A stretch of DNA of 64,000 nt from Agelaius tricolor (taxonomy: Eukaryota; Chordata; Aves; Passeriformes; Icteridae), in assembly GCA_023055355.1 (NCBI GenBank), contig JALJCS010000006.1, positions 32,060,501 to 32,124,500 of the forward strand, read 5' to 3'. Positions 1 to 12,276 of the stretch are shown here, piece after piece. The notes under the pieces are model-generated. The model saw only the letters and a list, made by a program, of their open reading frames with translations, was not told where the DNA came from and did no database searches. How positions within the stretch are numbered: the stretch's first letter is position 1; each line of letters begins with the position of its first letter. The position numbers and the translations under genes were made by a program.

Positions 1-2045
1 TAACCTTTGGAAAATTAGACTTTGTGATCCTTTCAGCAGCTGCTCTTCCACTGTCCAGTTTTCATGATGATATACCCATTTGATTTCATCCTAATCTACA
101 CAAAATTCAAATTTCTTAGAGCTGGAAGAGTTTTGACTTATGAGGTTCTAGAGTGGTTATTAGATGGGATTAACGCATCTACCATGCAAAGATTCTTTCA
201 AGAGTGTTCAGGGGTTTTGGTTTAGAAGGTCTTTGGGTCTTTTTTAAATTTATTTTTTTCCAGCATTTACTTTAATAGATTTTAACCCTTTGTAAGACAT
301 TTCTTTGTATGTGCATGTGTGCGTGTGAGTGTGTGGGTGTGGGTGTGTGCCTAACCCCCTAACCCATGTGCAGTAATTTAAGGGGTTGTTTTACAAACCC
401 ACATTTCCAGAGCCCTCAATCTTGCACGGATCTGGCATGGAAACCTCAGAGAGCAGCCAGAAATCAAGTCCTCTCCACTCCCAACCTTTTTATTTCTGTG
501 AATGAGTATGTAAGAGACCAATAAATCTAAAACTGTGCAGGCGTGGAGGAAATCATAAGAGTCAGCCTGGTGATATTACCACGGGGAGCTGTGAAATCAC
601 TGAGGATTTATACAAGCACACACGGTGATGTTGTCTTTAAAAAAAAACATGAAATGGGAGGATGGTGGTTCTGCTCTGTGCTGCGTGTGGCAGCCACCTC
701 AGACACATGGTTTGGTACCTCCACTCTGTGCTCTGCTCGGGAACGCCAACCCAAGGGCAGAAATTTTTCCAGCCCCACCAGTGTTCTGGAAATCAGCTTT
801 TGCTTGGGCAGTGTAAAGCAAAACAGTTCTGGCATGGTGTCTTTAGCATTTGGGGAAGGACTTCTGGGAGGGAGAAGTAATTTCTGCTGCTACACCCAAA
901 TCCCACGGAGACCACGTAGGCTACACTCTGGGCAAATGGGTACCGGGACCAGCTTCACAGCCTGGGCCTTGGACCAATGCCCTTGGTGCTCCTGGGCCAA
1001 GAGGATGCTGCTGACCAAGCAAGCAGGCCATGCATCCCATTGAAGGGGGATGTTTTGAATCCTGTCTCCCTGCCCAGAACTTCTCCCATAGCTTCAGGGG
1101 AATGGGACCTTCATAGGTTTATTTGTATTAACAGCATATTTTTTCTACACTAGGAGTACTAGCTATCTGGACAGATATGGACCTGGGCAGCCAGGGACAT
1201 CCTCCCTTGGATGCCAGGATGGGGGACTGGTGCAGGAAATAGCTCCGGAAACAGCTGGGTGAGGGGGGTGCAAGGGCTGAGGACAGAGTTCTCCCTACCA
1301 TTCCCCATCCAAAGGCCACTGCAGAGTTGATTTGCTTCCCTCGCTGCCTAGAGGATGAGGCCCTGGGTTCAACGAGGATGGATCAGCCCGTAGCGCTGTG
1401 CCCGAGGCGGGGAGGGAAGGGCCACGAGATGCTGTGGGCTCTGCTCCTCACCCGCTCCTTCCTGGCCGCTCCTGCCTTCAGCCCACCTCGCCCGCCACAG
1501 CCGCTTTCCCAGGGCCTTTCGAGAGGAGCCCGGGGGAGGAAAAAGCACGGCAGGGGCTTAATTGCACCCTCCTGCCTACACCCCGCCAGTTTCGAGGCCG
1601 GGGGCAAGATCCGAACGATCTGGTTGTCTCTGCTGGGTGAATAATAACCTGCACGCAATTAACATGAGCCCGTCTCCCGCAAAGCCGTGCGGCTCCTTCC
1701 CGCTGCTCCAGGAGAGCTTTTCCTGCAGAGCACCGCGAGCAGCGAGCTCAGCCCGCTCTGCCTGGAGCTCGTTGCTGCTCGGTCAAAATGGATTTGAGGT
1801 TTGATATCTTAGTCAAAAATCCACGAGCGATGGGATGAGGCCGCCCGTGAAGGGGCGAACTGCGAGTTCCCACCTGTCGATTCTCCCCTCTGTAATTCCC
1901 AGGCATGTTCCCTCCCCGCGCTGGGGGGTGATTTGGAGTACACGCTCTCAGTTTTAATCCAGTGACTTTCCTGCACCCAGCCTGGATGCCAGGAAAGGTT
2001 TCCTTTGCAACATTTTGTTCTGCTGCTTCTCTCCGAGTAGTGAGG
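1..2045. other. intergenic flank upstream of EVX1, no gene seen
   Basis: No open frame here resembles a known protein. An imperfect GT-rich run sits at about 302-352. The part from about 1380 to 1790 is clearly richer in G, C and CpG than its surroundings and may be a small CpG-rich regulatory block. In other vertebrates this side of EVX1 leads to HOXA13, but no HOXA13 exon is present. Confidence 0.6.
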
Positions 2046-2390
<345 letters not shown>

Positions 2391-2868
2391 TTTTGCCTTT
2401 TTTGCTTTTTTACCTTTTTGCCCTTTTCTCGAGAAAAACACCGATTCCATAGGACAGTCTGGGCTTTTGCTGAAGAACTGCAGTGTCTGAAATGTCACCC
2501 CCACCCCTGGGGGTCCCATTGCCCTTCCTCCCTCGGATCACCCCCAGCACCCGGGGGAGCGTCCTGCTTCCTGAGGGCTCCGGGCTTGCCGTTCACTCTC
2601 CCCAAACATGGACGAGACCTGAATCCCGTGGCCCTCTTCTAGAGGGAAGAGCTATAAGGGGAGACCCTTATAGAGAGAATAACCCTCAAATATAAAGGTG
2701 TTTCAAAGTTTTCCCTATGGAATCATCCCATCACAGTGTTGCCCAAGGAAGGACGTTCATCCAGCAGTCATTCGTGTTTCCTACGGGGCTAGAAATATTG
2801 CAGGAAAGGTGCTAAGTGCTAAATGAGAAAGGAGCAACCCGTGGGACTTTTCCCGCATGCTTTGATTA

Positions 2869-2872
<4 letters not shown>
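2391..2872. other. intergenic, nothing recognised
   Basis: Mixed-composition sequence between two microsatellites. I see no coding, RNA or repeat signature. Confidence 0.5.
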
Positions 2873-2926
<54 letters not shown>

Positions 2927-2937
2927 TTTTTTTTTTA
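2873..2937. repeat. (TA)n microsatellite followed by a poly-T tract
   Basis: About 24 uninterrupted TA units to about 2922 are followed by a run of about 14 T. Confidence 0.95.
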
Positions 2938-3330
2938 AATGCTGGCTGGCAGCAAGACCAAAAGCATTCAAAACGAGTTTTGTGGACTGAGAATGACAAA
3001 CCCCTACAGGTTACCGTGTATCCATAGTGAAAGACATGCATATACCGGCACATAGATGTAGTCTTTCTGGATTTGAGCAGTCTCTTTGAAACTGGATTTC
3101 AATGGAGGAACAAGAGAGGGAAGAACAGAAGCAGGTATGCCATAAATATGCGTCCATGTATATCTATGTATGTACATAGGGGGTAGGACGTGCCATACGG
3201 CACGCACCACGGATCGAAACGGGGAGAGCATATCATGTCCTAAAAGAAGTCAACGAACGCGATTAAAGCAAGCAGGCATATTTATTTCGTTGTATTCTGG
3301 CTCCAGACATCTAAACCCTTGACTGCTTGT
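2938..3330. other. intergenic, nothing recognised
   Basis: Unremarkable AT-balanced sequence with several TATGTA-type words. No gene or repeat family was recognised. Confidence 0.4.
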
Positions 3331-4290
3331 GACAAGGCTGGTTTTCCGGAGACCCTCCGAGAGCAGCAGAGAGTACCAAGCAGCTCCGGCCAGGCTGCTG
3401 CCATGTGCCGCGATTTCCCCGGGCAGCGCCCTGGCTGGACCTGTTTGAGCTCCTCGCCTGTTATACCTGCAGCAGCGGCTTTTCTCCTGGGCGTGTTTCC
3501 CGAGAGTTTTAAGTTAGTCTGGGCAAAATGTTCTTGACCTCGAGGGACGCTGATGGTGAGGATGACGTAATTTCTGCAGGAACCAGCGAATTAGCCGCGG
3601 GCTGCGGAGCCGTGCCCTCGGCAGGGCAAGAGCGGGGCGGCGCTGGTGCCACCCGGCTGCCTGGGAGGCGGCTGCTCCGGTGGGTTCCTCCCTGCCCGCG
3701 GGAGGAAGGCGGGGGTACCCTCCTCTCCTGCGTCTCGGAACCCCGGGCGAGACGGAGCCCTCGGAAGAGCTGCCTGGTCTTGCCTGGTCTTCTTGCTCCT
3801 TCTCATTTACTCATTCGTGGCACAAGGGGAAGAGAACCAAAAAAAAAAAAAAAAAAAAGTAAAAACTGGAGGCGAGAGAGAGGGCGAGCGGTCTGGCTTG
3901 TCTCCTTTCATCTCTGCGGCCCATCAGCAGTGGGGGGCGCAAGAAGACAGCAGTTAGTGTAGGGCCGCGGTGATCACAGCCAGGGACCGCCGTCTGCGAG
4001 GGTGGGAGGGAGGGGAGATGCCGCGGCTGGCCTTGCGGGGAGGACGGATGCGGCCGGCGGGAACGGGAGGCCGTGCGCAGGTCTGAGCCGGCCGGGAAAG
4101 GCAGGGACGCCGTCCTCCCCCGAGGCCCCTTCCCCCGGGGCTGTGCCGTGTCCCCTTCTCATCTTCTTTGTCTATGAGATTTGCCTGGGACTTCGGGATC
4201 AGCTCCTAAAGGAGCGTGCAACAAGCCGGCAGGGAAGCAGAGCCGCAGAGCAGCGCAGGGAAGGCCTGGAGTGAGCAAGCAGCTGGCAGT
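3331..4290. promoter_or_regulatory. CpG-island-like block with a CTCF-like site
   Basis: GC-rich, CpG-rich sequence, densest at about 3590-3770 and 3960-4150, interrupted by a run of about 18 A at 3840-3858. Positions 3927-3941 match the CTCF core consensus CCASYAGRKGGCRSY at about 13 of 15 positions by hand. CpG islands are common between HOXA13 and EVX1 in vertebrates. Whether this one is a promoter (for example of a lncRNA), a Polycomb target or an insulator is not visible in the sequence. Confidence 0.4.
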
Positions 4291-6026
4291 GTGTGTGCCA
4301 TGGCTACCTGCTGCAGCCTCCCCCGCACTCACTCCGTGCCCTACTGCTGTCCTGCATGACAAACCAGCTCCTGCCTTTCTCTGCTGGGCCTTCCCAGTAC
4401 GAGCACGCTTCCTCTTTTGGGAACAGCTAAGCCCGGACACTTGGGCTTGGCTTCTAATGTTATCTTTTCTCACGGCAGTTCTCAGGCAACGCAACAGGCA
4501 ATCACACGAACACGGCCAGATTTTTGTCTCCATGCAATATCGGTACGCCCCCTATTCCCAGCAGAATGACGATGCTCTCCCAGCCTCCCTGCGCCTGCAG
4601 TGCCTTTATCCACTGACCAGCACACCCACCCTGCATGCCGGGCATCCCGTGCGATCACCTGGGGAGAAATCCATCACGCTGGGCGCCCGTGTGGGCTGCA
4701 GTTTTCTCTGCCATTCTGAAAGCAACATGGTCAAGGTTGGGCCCACCTCGGGATCCTCGGTATGAGGAAAGATTTTACCTCCTTCAGCTCAGCCTTGCAA
4801 GCAGGAGGCCTGAAAGACAAGCCCTCCTAGGCAGAGAGTGCAAACACCCCCTGGCACTGTGCCTCTCTGCTGGGTGTAGAGAGGACAGGAGAGGTGACAT
4901 TAGGCATTGCTGCTACATGTGTATCAAGGGGTTAATGCTGTTCTGCTACAGCGGTGGGTAACTCAGGTTGCTTCATTGCCCACTTAATCCTTTCACCGTT
5001 TCTGGTCCTCAATGATCAAAAAGCTCAGCTGAAATGTTTATTGGAAACTATTGATACTGAAAAATGGGATCAGAAGTCAGTCAGTAGTCAGCAAAATTTC
5101 TGTGCTCTTCTTTAATATACATCAAGAAATGGGGGGAAAGGATCATAAATTATCTGCTTCCAAGGATTTTTTCTTTGGTATAAGTTTTTTAGACAAACTC
5201 AGAATTTCTTACATGTTCCTGGGATGAACTCTCTGACAGAAGCCCATGACTTTCTATGAAAGCTTTCTACATCTCTGCTTTTTCCCTGATTGCTATCTCA
5301 CACGACACACATGGTGTGCTCAGAGCTGTGCTTTGAGAGCACAGAGAGGAACAACAGGCCAAAGGAGAAGGATCCCCATCAGGACAGCTCATCGAGGTCA
5401 CCAGCTTTGCTCAGTGCACATTGCCTACTGCTCCATGCTAATCTTGTCTCTGTCCTTGTCCAGGGGATCATGGATTTCACAGGTGGGGGACAGGCAGAAA
5501 GTGGTCAGGCACTGGGGGTCCAATACCCAGAGCGCAAACCTGGGCATTTCCCTCAGGAACTGGTGCTGAAGCACTTGGCCACTGCTCAGAGTCAGGGTGG
5601 AGATTTTGTTTCTGTGGAACAAATCCAGCCTGTGGATTGACATTCTCATCCTGGGGGCCTGCACAGAGGTACAAGCCAAAAATAAACTAGGCAGCTAAAC
5701 CTGCTGTTAAGGATGCACTGTGAGAATAGACAATGCCATCTCAGCTTGGCTAGCTGTAGATGAAATTTTTTGAAAGTGGGGCTGGAATTTAAGGGGTTAA
5801 CATTCCACTCTTCATTGTTAAAACTATGTAAAATTTTCATTCAGCATGCCTTCCATTCCCTGTTTGAGGTTTCATATGTGTTTCTTTTGGGGAGAGTTTG
5901 AATGAGACAGTGATGCCCAGTAATTGAACCAGCATTTTGCATCAGCACAACTGCTATTTTTTAGGACACTCAGATTCAATGAGGAGTGAGAGAATTGCCA
6001 TTGAGATGCCTGCTCTACATGGCTGG
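4291..6026. other. intergenic, nothing recognised
   Basis: Mixed-composition DNA that becomes more AT-rich after about 4980. Short open frames are not protein-like. No RNA gene or transposon signature was recognised. Confidence 0.45.
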
Positions 6027-6290
6027 GTTTTCCTTTTTCTTTCCTTTTTCTTTCCTTTTTCTTTCCTTTTTCTTTCCTTTTTCTTTCCTTTTCTTTCCTT
6101 TTTCTTTCCTTTTTCTTTTTCTTTCCTCCCCGCCTCCCTTGCCCCTACATCTTCCCCCTTTCCTTCTCCTTTCTCTTCCCCTTCTCTTTATGTTCCTTTT
6201 CCATTTCTTCCCTTTCTTTTTTGTTCCTCTTTTCCTCCTTTTCATTTGTTTGTCTTGTATATGGCTTTCTGTTCCTTGTCATTCTAAACA
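6027..6290. repeat. imperfect pyrimidine repeat, (CTTTCCTTTTT)n core
   Basis: Roughly 11-base CTTTCCTTTTT units run to about 6125, followed by a degenerate pyrimidine-rich tail to about 6290. Overlapping open frames on both strands are low-complexity artefacts. Confidence 0.9.
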
Positions 6291-7379
6291 GAGTCTCATG
6301 ATGTGTGTAAAGAGAAGACAAGAGGCAACACGCCTGTTCCCATGGGGTCAAATATGCTCCTTTTCAAATCTAGGAGGAAATCACCCTTTCATTACTAGAG
6401 ACACACTCTTGGGTCTCTGGAGTAAGATACCCTCTCCTGGCATTTCCCTAGTGGTGAGAGGTCCCAGCAGATCCTGTACCCCTTGGATACCCTTATCTCC
6501 AAAGGAACTTTCCTTAGGGATTCTCACACCCCTCCCCAGGGATGAAAAGGGTCCCATGCATCCAGTATAGGAGCTAGGGCTTTTTCAACCATTTTCTCTA
6601 GGCAGAATTTCCCACCTCTTGGCATCAGTCTCCAATGCTCTGAACCACACCTATGCCCCTTTCTGCACTTGTTCATGAGGCTCTGTATAAAAACATCTTC
6701 ATCACAGTAAAAATGCCAGGGTTTGGCCTATCTGGTGCAGAATCAGGCCTAACGCTGGGGAGCGACAGGGCTGCAAGAGGGCGCAGAGAGCCCCTGGCCC
6801 TGGCCATGTGCCGCTTCCTCACAGCAGACACAGCGCGCTGCAAACGCCCCTCGTTTCAACCATTTCCTTCAGGGAAGGGCCTGGAGACCGTCCCTACGGG
6901 ACATTGCCGCCTGCCTGGGGGCGACAAGGGGAGAAATAGCTGGGTGTATCCGGCCGTGGGGATACCGGCCCCTTGACGAGAGGGCGGGCAGCCTGCGGGG
7001 CGGCATCCCGGCAGGCAGCACCGCTCCTCTCGGCCCCTTCTGGGCCTCCAGTTTGTTTTAATAAAGCAGGACACCAAAATACTAAATGCGGTGAAAGAAT
7101 GTGTGTTCGCCTCTGGCATTCCTGCGGTTTTCTCCTGATAATGCCACATCCCCCATTCCGGCTCCTCCTTGGAGCACCCCCTGAAACTCCTCAGTGTTTC
7201 TGTAAAGGATGCTTCGGCGCACCAGGTCTCAGGCGACGCCGTCACCCGCAGTGGGGAAATCGCGAAAATGCACAGCACGAAGGGCTGCTAGCTCAGTTCT
7301 CGTTAAATCAAATCTTTAAGGAAAAAAAAAAAAGTCTAGTCACGAGAAGCACTGAAATACTGTCGATTTTCATTTACCT
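6291..7379. other. intergenic with a GC-rich block
   Basis: No gene was recognised. Positions 6740-7050 are GC- and CpG-rich and include a second, weaker CTCF-like core (AGAGGGCGC at 6776-6784). A run of about 12 A starts at 7321. Confidence 0.35.
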
Positions 7380-8350
7380 GAGCCTTCCTCCGAATTAAAT
7401 TCACTCCATAAATACCCTTTTGTTTTCAAATCAGGGAGTTTGCCACGCAGATCATGTTTCTACTGCTCATCCTATCATTAAAAGACTGCCGCAGTTTTAT
7501 GGCTCTCGACGAGTCTGGGAGAGATAGGAATTGAAATAGAAAGCCCAAATTCCTCACGATTTACTCACTGTCATCAGTAAAGCAGCAGATTTAGTTTCCG
7601 CGGTCAAACTTGTCCTGAATGTCCTATGAGAGGGAATCGTGCACTTTCCACCCCCTCCCCTCCCCACTCCCTCTTCCCCTAGGTTTTGGTCTAGCAAAGT
7701 AAATATCTCCAGAACCTCATGCGGTGACAATGAGGCGTTGCTTCAGACAGCCAACAGTTAAGAACAAAACCCCAAAAGAATCCATCCAGAACAGACAGAT
7801 GCCCTCCGCAGAGGTGCCGGGACCCGGCATTCATAGGTACAGGGAGGCAGAAATGTGTCCTGGATCGGATCCTGTAAATACCATTACATGCTTTCCTGGG
7901 CACATCCCACTCACGGCTCTGTCCTCTCTCTCCTCAACGCCACTTACGTGTTACGTGCTGTCATTGTACCAGCTTGTCTTTACACACAAGAATAATGCGC
8001 CTATTATTCTCTTCTCTCCAAAGCTTCCACCTCTAATCATGTCGTAAAAAATAGCCTTAATAAAACAGTGATAATTACGCCATTATTGTTAACACTACCC
8101 ATTAAAAATTTAAAAATAGGTTTTCTGGTTTGGTCACCCATTTGAAGTAGGTATCACTTTTTGCGGCACTAAATTGTTCAGCGGTATGTCAAAACTTTCT
8201 TCCTTTTTTTAAAGACGACAAGACTTCAGGGTTTTTTAAGAGAAAATGATCGTGGGTTCCCAGTCCTAAGTGGGCAGTATCGGTCAAAAGTTATTGACAC
8301 CCTGTTGACCGGCTAAGAAAAATAAATACCCCGCAGGGAAGGAGGGTGTG
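7380..8350. promoter_or_regulatory. AT-rich candidate regulatory segment with HOX13/CDX-type sites
   Basis: Motifs readable in the sequence are CCATAAA at 7406-7412, TTTTATGG at 7495-7502 and TCGTAAAA at 8042-8049, plus several ATTA/AATAA words. Posterior (group 13) HOX and CDX proteins prefer YCGTAAA and (C/T)ATAAA words, and this is the HOXA13-facing flank of EVX1. Calling it an enhancer is inference from motif content and position. Confidence 0.3.
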
Positions 8351-9870
8351 ATGCGCCTTTTCTTCTGCAAGCTTAGCACTTTCAAGGAAAATGCCTGATT
8401 TATGAGCATATCACTCTGGCAAAGTTTTAATGTCCCCCTATTACTTCCTCGTTTTGGGAAGGGTGTGTGTGCGTTTCGTTTGTTTTTCGTATGGGGGGCT
8501 ACATTTCAGACAGCATTAAAGCGGGATTCGGTGTCCTGATCCCGCCTTGGACATATACCAGCAAGGAGAGCTGCAAACTCGGAGAAATAAATAAGTTTGA
8601 AAAGTTTTGAGCATGTTTATGGCATCCTGGCTGTGACCTAGCGAGACAGAGAGAGTAGGTATTAAATCTCGGTCTGGAACGTGCAGGAAAAAAACCCACC
8701 CACACCCATAGGGATATACTTTCCAATCTGCCTGGAAATTAATCCCAAATGAGGGAGTCTCCTTCCAAATCGAGCATGACAGATCTGAGAGAAACACTAG
8801 ACAGAAGGCAGTGCGCCGGGCCCCGCATTCCCGGTGAGGCAAAACTCCGCAGAGGCAGAGAGCGGGACGGGGCTCCTCGCTCCACCACGCCGCGCCACCG
8901 CCTCGTTGGCGTGCGAGGGGCTCTTGCGGCGCTACTTTTCCTGGGAGATGGAAAAATAGACATTTGAAGAAGTCTTAACTAATCCAATCTAAACTGACCC
9001 CAAAACTTCCAGTACTCTTTTTTTTTTTTTTTTTTTTTTTTCTCTCCCTTCTTAGATTCCACTCGGGCCTTTAACTCTCTGTGTTTACCCTTGGCATATT
9101 AAAGCATGTGTGTGTGCGGGGGCTGTCCGTCTGTCCGTGCGGGGGTGTTCCACACCCTGTGCTGCTGCGGGCTGCGTCAAGGCTTCCGTGGCAATGACCA
9201 TCGTCTCGGGCTCAACAAAACCTCCGACTCGGGGTGCAAGACGGGTGGCTTCTTGGTGGGAACGCAATAAGAACGGACTGAGGAAGGAGGCAGCGGTCAC
9301 TCGTAAACGAAGATGATAAAATTCCTGGGGATCGGCCAGCATAATCCACAGGAATCGTCCCCAGGGCTCTGGTCTGGCAGAGAGAGGATTTCCCATTAAC
9401 TTCCCCACAACCGTTTCCATCACCCACTCTGGGAGCGCTCCCTTGCACTCAGAATTCAGCTCCTGATTACTGTCTAATTTAGAAACAGACATGAATATCC
9501 CTCTTCCTATTACCACCAAACTCGTTGTGATGCGGAAATCCTCTCTGTCCGCCACAGATACCAGCCAGCTTCTTCCACAGGACTGCTTGGCCGAGCTAGG
9601 AAGGAGGCTGGAAGTGAGCTTTCTCGGGAAGCCCACTCCCCCAGATGTGCCAAGAACACGAACACAGATCCCCTGCTTACTCCAACAAAGCGCAAAAACG
9701 ACGCCACCAGCCGTGGGAAGCGGCACCAGCGCGACACGGGAAGAGCGCTGCCCGAGCACCCCCGCCTCGCCTTGTCCGGCCTTGCCCCACAGCTCCGGTC
9801 CGCACCGCTCTGCTCAGCGGGATCAGCGCTGCCCTTCAGTGCCCTGTTCAGCACCGGAGACGGACTGCCT
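8351..9870. other. intergenic, GC-rich patches and a poly-T tract
   Basis: CpG-rich patches lie at about 8810-8940, 9110-9260 and 9690-9860. A run of about 24 T lies at 9018-9041. No coding exon was recognised. The open frames of 150-220 codons at 9085-9950 are low in protein-like character and sit in GC-rich DNA where stops are rare. Confidence 0.4.
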
Positions 9871-9925
9871 TATCCATCCATCCATCCATCCATCCATCCA
9901 TCCATCCATCCATCCATCCATCCAC
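9871..9925. repeat. (ATCC)n tetranucleotide microsatellite
   Basis: About 13 perfect ATCC units. The Ser-Ile-His-Pro repeats in overlapping frames are translations of this microsatellite. Confidence 0.97.
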
Positions 9926-10380
9926 CCGGACCTGGTCCTGCTTCCCTGACTCCATGCTCACACAGCCCGCAGAGCCGAGCCCGGCTGCGGCAGGGATGGG
10001 CGGCAGGTCCTCACAGGGCACACGTCAATCTAGAGGCTGGCAGGGGAGAAAAGGGAAAAGGAATTTATCAATGAGTTTTCAATAATTTTTCAAGCTTTGG
10101 AGCAGTGCATGCTTCACAACGTGTGGTGGAAAGCAGCTCAGGCCAGTGGGTTATGTGCATGATGTGCGTTTGCATGGAAAAATATGAGCGTGTATATACA
10201 GGGAGAAAGGGATAATGGTGGCTACAGCCCTGTAAAAACTCTTGGTTTATCACCCTGAAAACAGTATGCTTATTTCTAGGAGCACTCCTTAATCCGTGCA
10301 TCCAGCAGACCGGGAATCTTGTTTGCTTGTTTGCTTGTCTCTCTGCATCCTGCTCGCAGGGCTAGACGGAAAATCACAGC
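9926..10380. other. intergenic, nothing recognised
   Basis: Mixed sequence. A GCTT/GTTT tandem of a few units lies at about 10321-10340. Confidence 0.4.
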
Positions 10381-10680
10381 ATGTTTCCTATTGCGCTGCC
10401 TGTTCCCCACCGGAGCGACGTCACCTCAGATATGCCAGTAAATTCCTTACCGGTTGGGATTGTAATTGGTTGAATGTTTTCTGTATCCTGACTAGCCAAT
10501 AACACTCCGAGGAAAAAAATTTAGAACAACCTAGTTACGACAGATGGCGAAAAATGACTTGACATTACACATGTGAGGCAATGTTAACTAAAGATGAGAT
10601 CCTTACCGCATTCATTAGAAATATCATAATAGGCAAAAAAAAGATTACACGTGCCACTGTATTTATGGTACGAGGTCCCT
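10381..10680. promoter_or_regulatory. promoter-like CRE/CCAAT cluster, 1.4 kb upstream of EVX1
   Basis: A CRE-type GACGTCA lies at 10417-10423, an inverted CCAAT box (ATTGG) at 10465-10469 and a forward CCAAT box at 10496-10500. Paired, oppositely oriented CCAAT boxes near a CRE are typical of NF-Y/CREB-driven promoters. No open frame follows. In mammals an EVX1 antisense lncRNA and HOTTIP come from this general neighbourhood, so a non-coding transcript is possible but not shown. Confidence 0.3.
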
Positions 10681-11219
10681 TATTTTCAGACAAGTGCTGT
10701 CCAAATTGTTGCCCTTGTCATGTCTGTTTCAACAACATCTGCTAGCTAGCATAAGCTCTGGCCTTGATAACTTGCATTTTTCTGAGCCTGAATTACTCTT
10801 GGCAGACCTTCTTCATCCCCTCCCTACCCCCCCGCACCGAAAGTAGATAATAATTTGTGCAAAACAATAAGTTAAAAAGAAGAAAGGAAAAGAGATATAA
10901 AACCCTGATAAAAGCGCAAGAATAATGGAAAAATGGGAAACGCAAACGAAAAAAAATAAGAACAAACGATAAACGGCAGACAGCCGGAATAACAACAGTT
11001 ACAAGTGAAGTAGTTGTATCTTTTCATTTGTAAAAAGCAATAAATATATAACCGCATTTCCAAATGGTAAACTAACATTTTAATCTCAGTAAACAGAAAG
11101 CAATGACAATTATACCGATAGGAACCGATATTGACCCAGAGCAAAAAATCAAAGCTATTTTTACATTCAAATGTCAGCAGCGCATTTCTTTATCCTCAAG
11201 TTTGCAAAGGATTCTTAGA
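10681..11219. other. AT-rich upstream flank of EVX1
   Basis: AT-rich sequence with many AATAA/ATAAT words. A purine-rich part on the + strand runs from about 10840 to 11000. No gene was recognised. Confidence 0.35.
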
Positions 11220-11843
11220 AGCCTTATATATGCAGTTAGGCGGAAGCTGATTGCCAGCAATAAATAATGCATCCAAGGAAGAGGCTTGAGTACGTATCTT
11301 CTCACTTCCAGGATGCAGCTAAGGATCTTCGCCTCAATTCTACATCAAGGTTGTGGCTTAAAGCAGTCAAAGGGCTACTTAATTGTCAGGCAAGGCTTCC
11401 CCCCGCGGAACTCTCTCCGCATGTTACAACATCTTTGCAGCTCCATATGCATCTCTTTTTCACACTTCCCTCTCCATCTCAGGCTCCTACACCTGGTGCA
11501 TCACGCATTTAGCCCATTCGCTCCGGCTCTTCCTTTCATCTTCCCAATGGCAGACGTTTCTATTTATCCACTGGCAATCAATGTGTGGCGTCACCGGTGG
11601 TACTGTAATGACGACTGCACCATTGAGGATGACAGCTTAGAAAGAAGAGGGCAATGGTGATCCCTCCCAGAGCAGCCTAGCAGAGTGGAGCGCTCGCATC
11701 ACAAGGTCACCCTATCTCACCGCTGGCTCCTCTGCACTGGCAGGAGAGGGTTGCTGGGTTTGTACAAGGCTGGGGCGGGAGCAGCAGGGAGGGGGGGGAA
11801 GAGATCTGGATTTTTTTTCTCCCCTCCCTTAAGCAAAGCCACA
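11220..11843 (+). promoter_or_regulatory. EVX1: EVX1 promoter and 5' UTR region
   Basis: This segment directly precedes the EVX1 start codon. Visible elements are a TATATAT-type word at about 11224-11231, a CCAAT box at 11544-11548, a GGCGTCACC word near 11588, ATGACGA near 11609, and an AGGTCA half-site near 11704. I cannot place the transcription start. The CCAAT/CRE-like cluster at 11540-11620 would fit a start somewhere around 11600-11750. It is assigned by position relative to the coding exon, so the exact limits are uncertain. Confidence 0.45.
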
Positions 11844-12276
11844 ATGGAAACCAGGAAGGAGATGGTGATGTTTCTGGAGGGGACTACTCTTGGCGCTCTA
11901 GTTGGCAAGAGGGTGCCTAATTTGTCCGAAGCAGTGGGGAGCCCCGCTGCGGAGCCGCAGGAGAAGATGATCCATCGGAACTGCATCAGCCCCAGACCTG
12001 GCCCCTTGTCGTCCCGGGAGAGAGGAGGAGGAGGAGGTGGCGGAGGAGAAGACGAAGAGGAGGTGGAGGTGCTGCCAGGGACAGGGACGGTGCCGGAGAG
12101 CCGCTCGGCGGCGGCAGCACTGCTTTCGGCCGGACAGCAGCCCCCCGTCCCGGAGCTCCCCTCCAGCAAAGGGCAGCAGAGCAGCTCGGACACCGAGTCG
12201 GATTTCTATGAGGAAATCGAGGTGAGCTGCACCCCGGACTGCGCCACGGGGAGCGCCGAGTACCAGCACAGCAAAG
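11844..12276 (+). CDS. EVX1: EVX1 coding exon 1 (residues 1-144 plus first base of codon 145)
   Basis: This exon encodes the N-terminal half of the even-skipped-type homeobox transcription factor EVX1, a nuclear DNA-binding regulator used in posterior body, spinal interneuron (V0) and limb/genital patterning in vertebrates. The frame begins METRKEMVMF and contains the family signature GKRVPNLSEAVGSP (residues 21-34), an eight-glycine run (61-68) followed by an acidic patch, and the conserved SSDTESDFYEEIEVSCTPDC block (114-133). The start at 11844 is the first in-frame ATG. It has A at -3 and G at +4, and it aligns with the known EVX1 N-terminus. The frame is open upstream to about 11685 but without an ATG. 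The exon ends at AAAG/GTAC (donor GT at 12277), leaving one base of a split Gly codon. Confidence 0.95.

Noticed and set aside
9085..10085. Overlapping 150-220-codon frames on both strands
   Set aside because: They are chance frames in CpG-rich DNA and the ATCC microsatellite. No domain or splice-supported exon is visible.
11685..11843. Upstream in-frame extension of EVX1 exon 1 (53 codons)
   Set aside because: The frame is open but contains no ATG before 11844 (it would start at GTG), and the family N-terminus begins at 11844.
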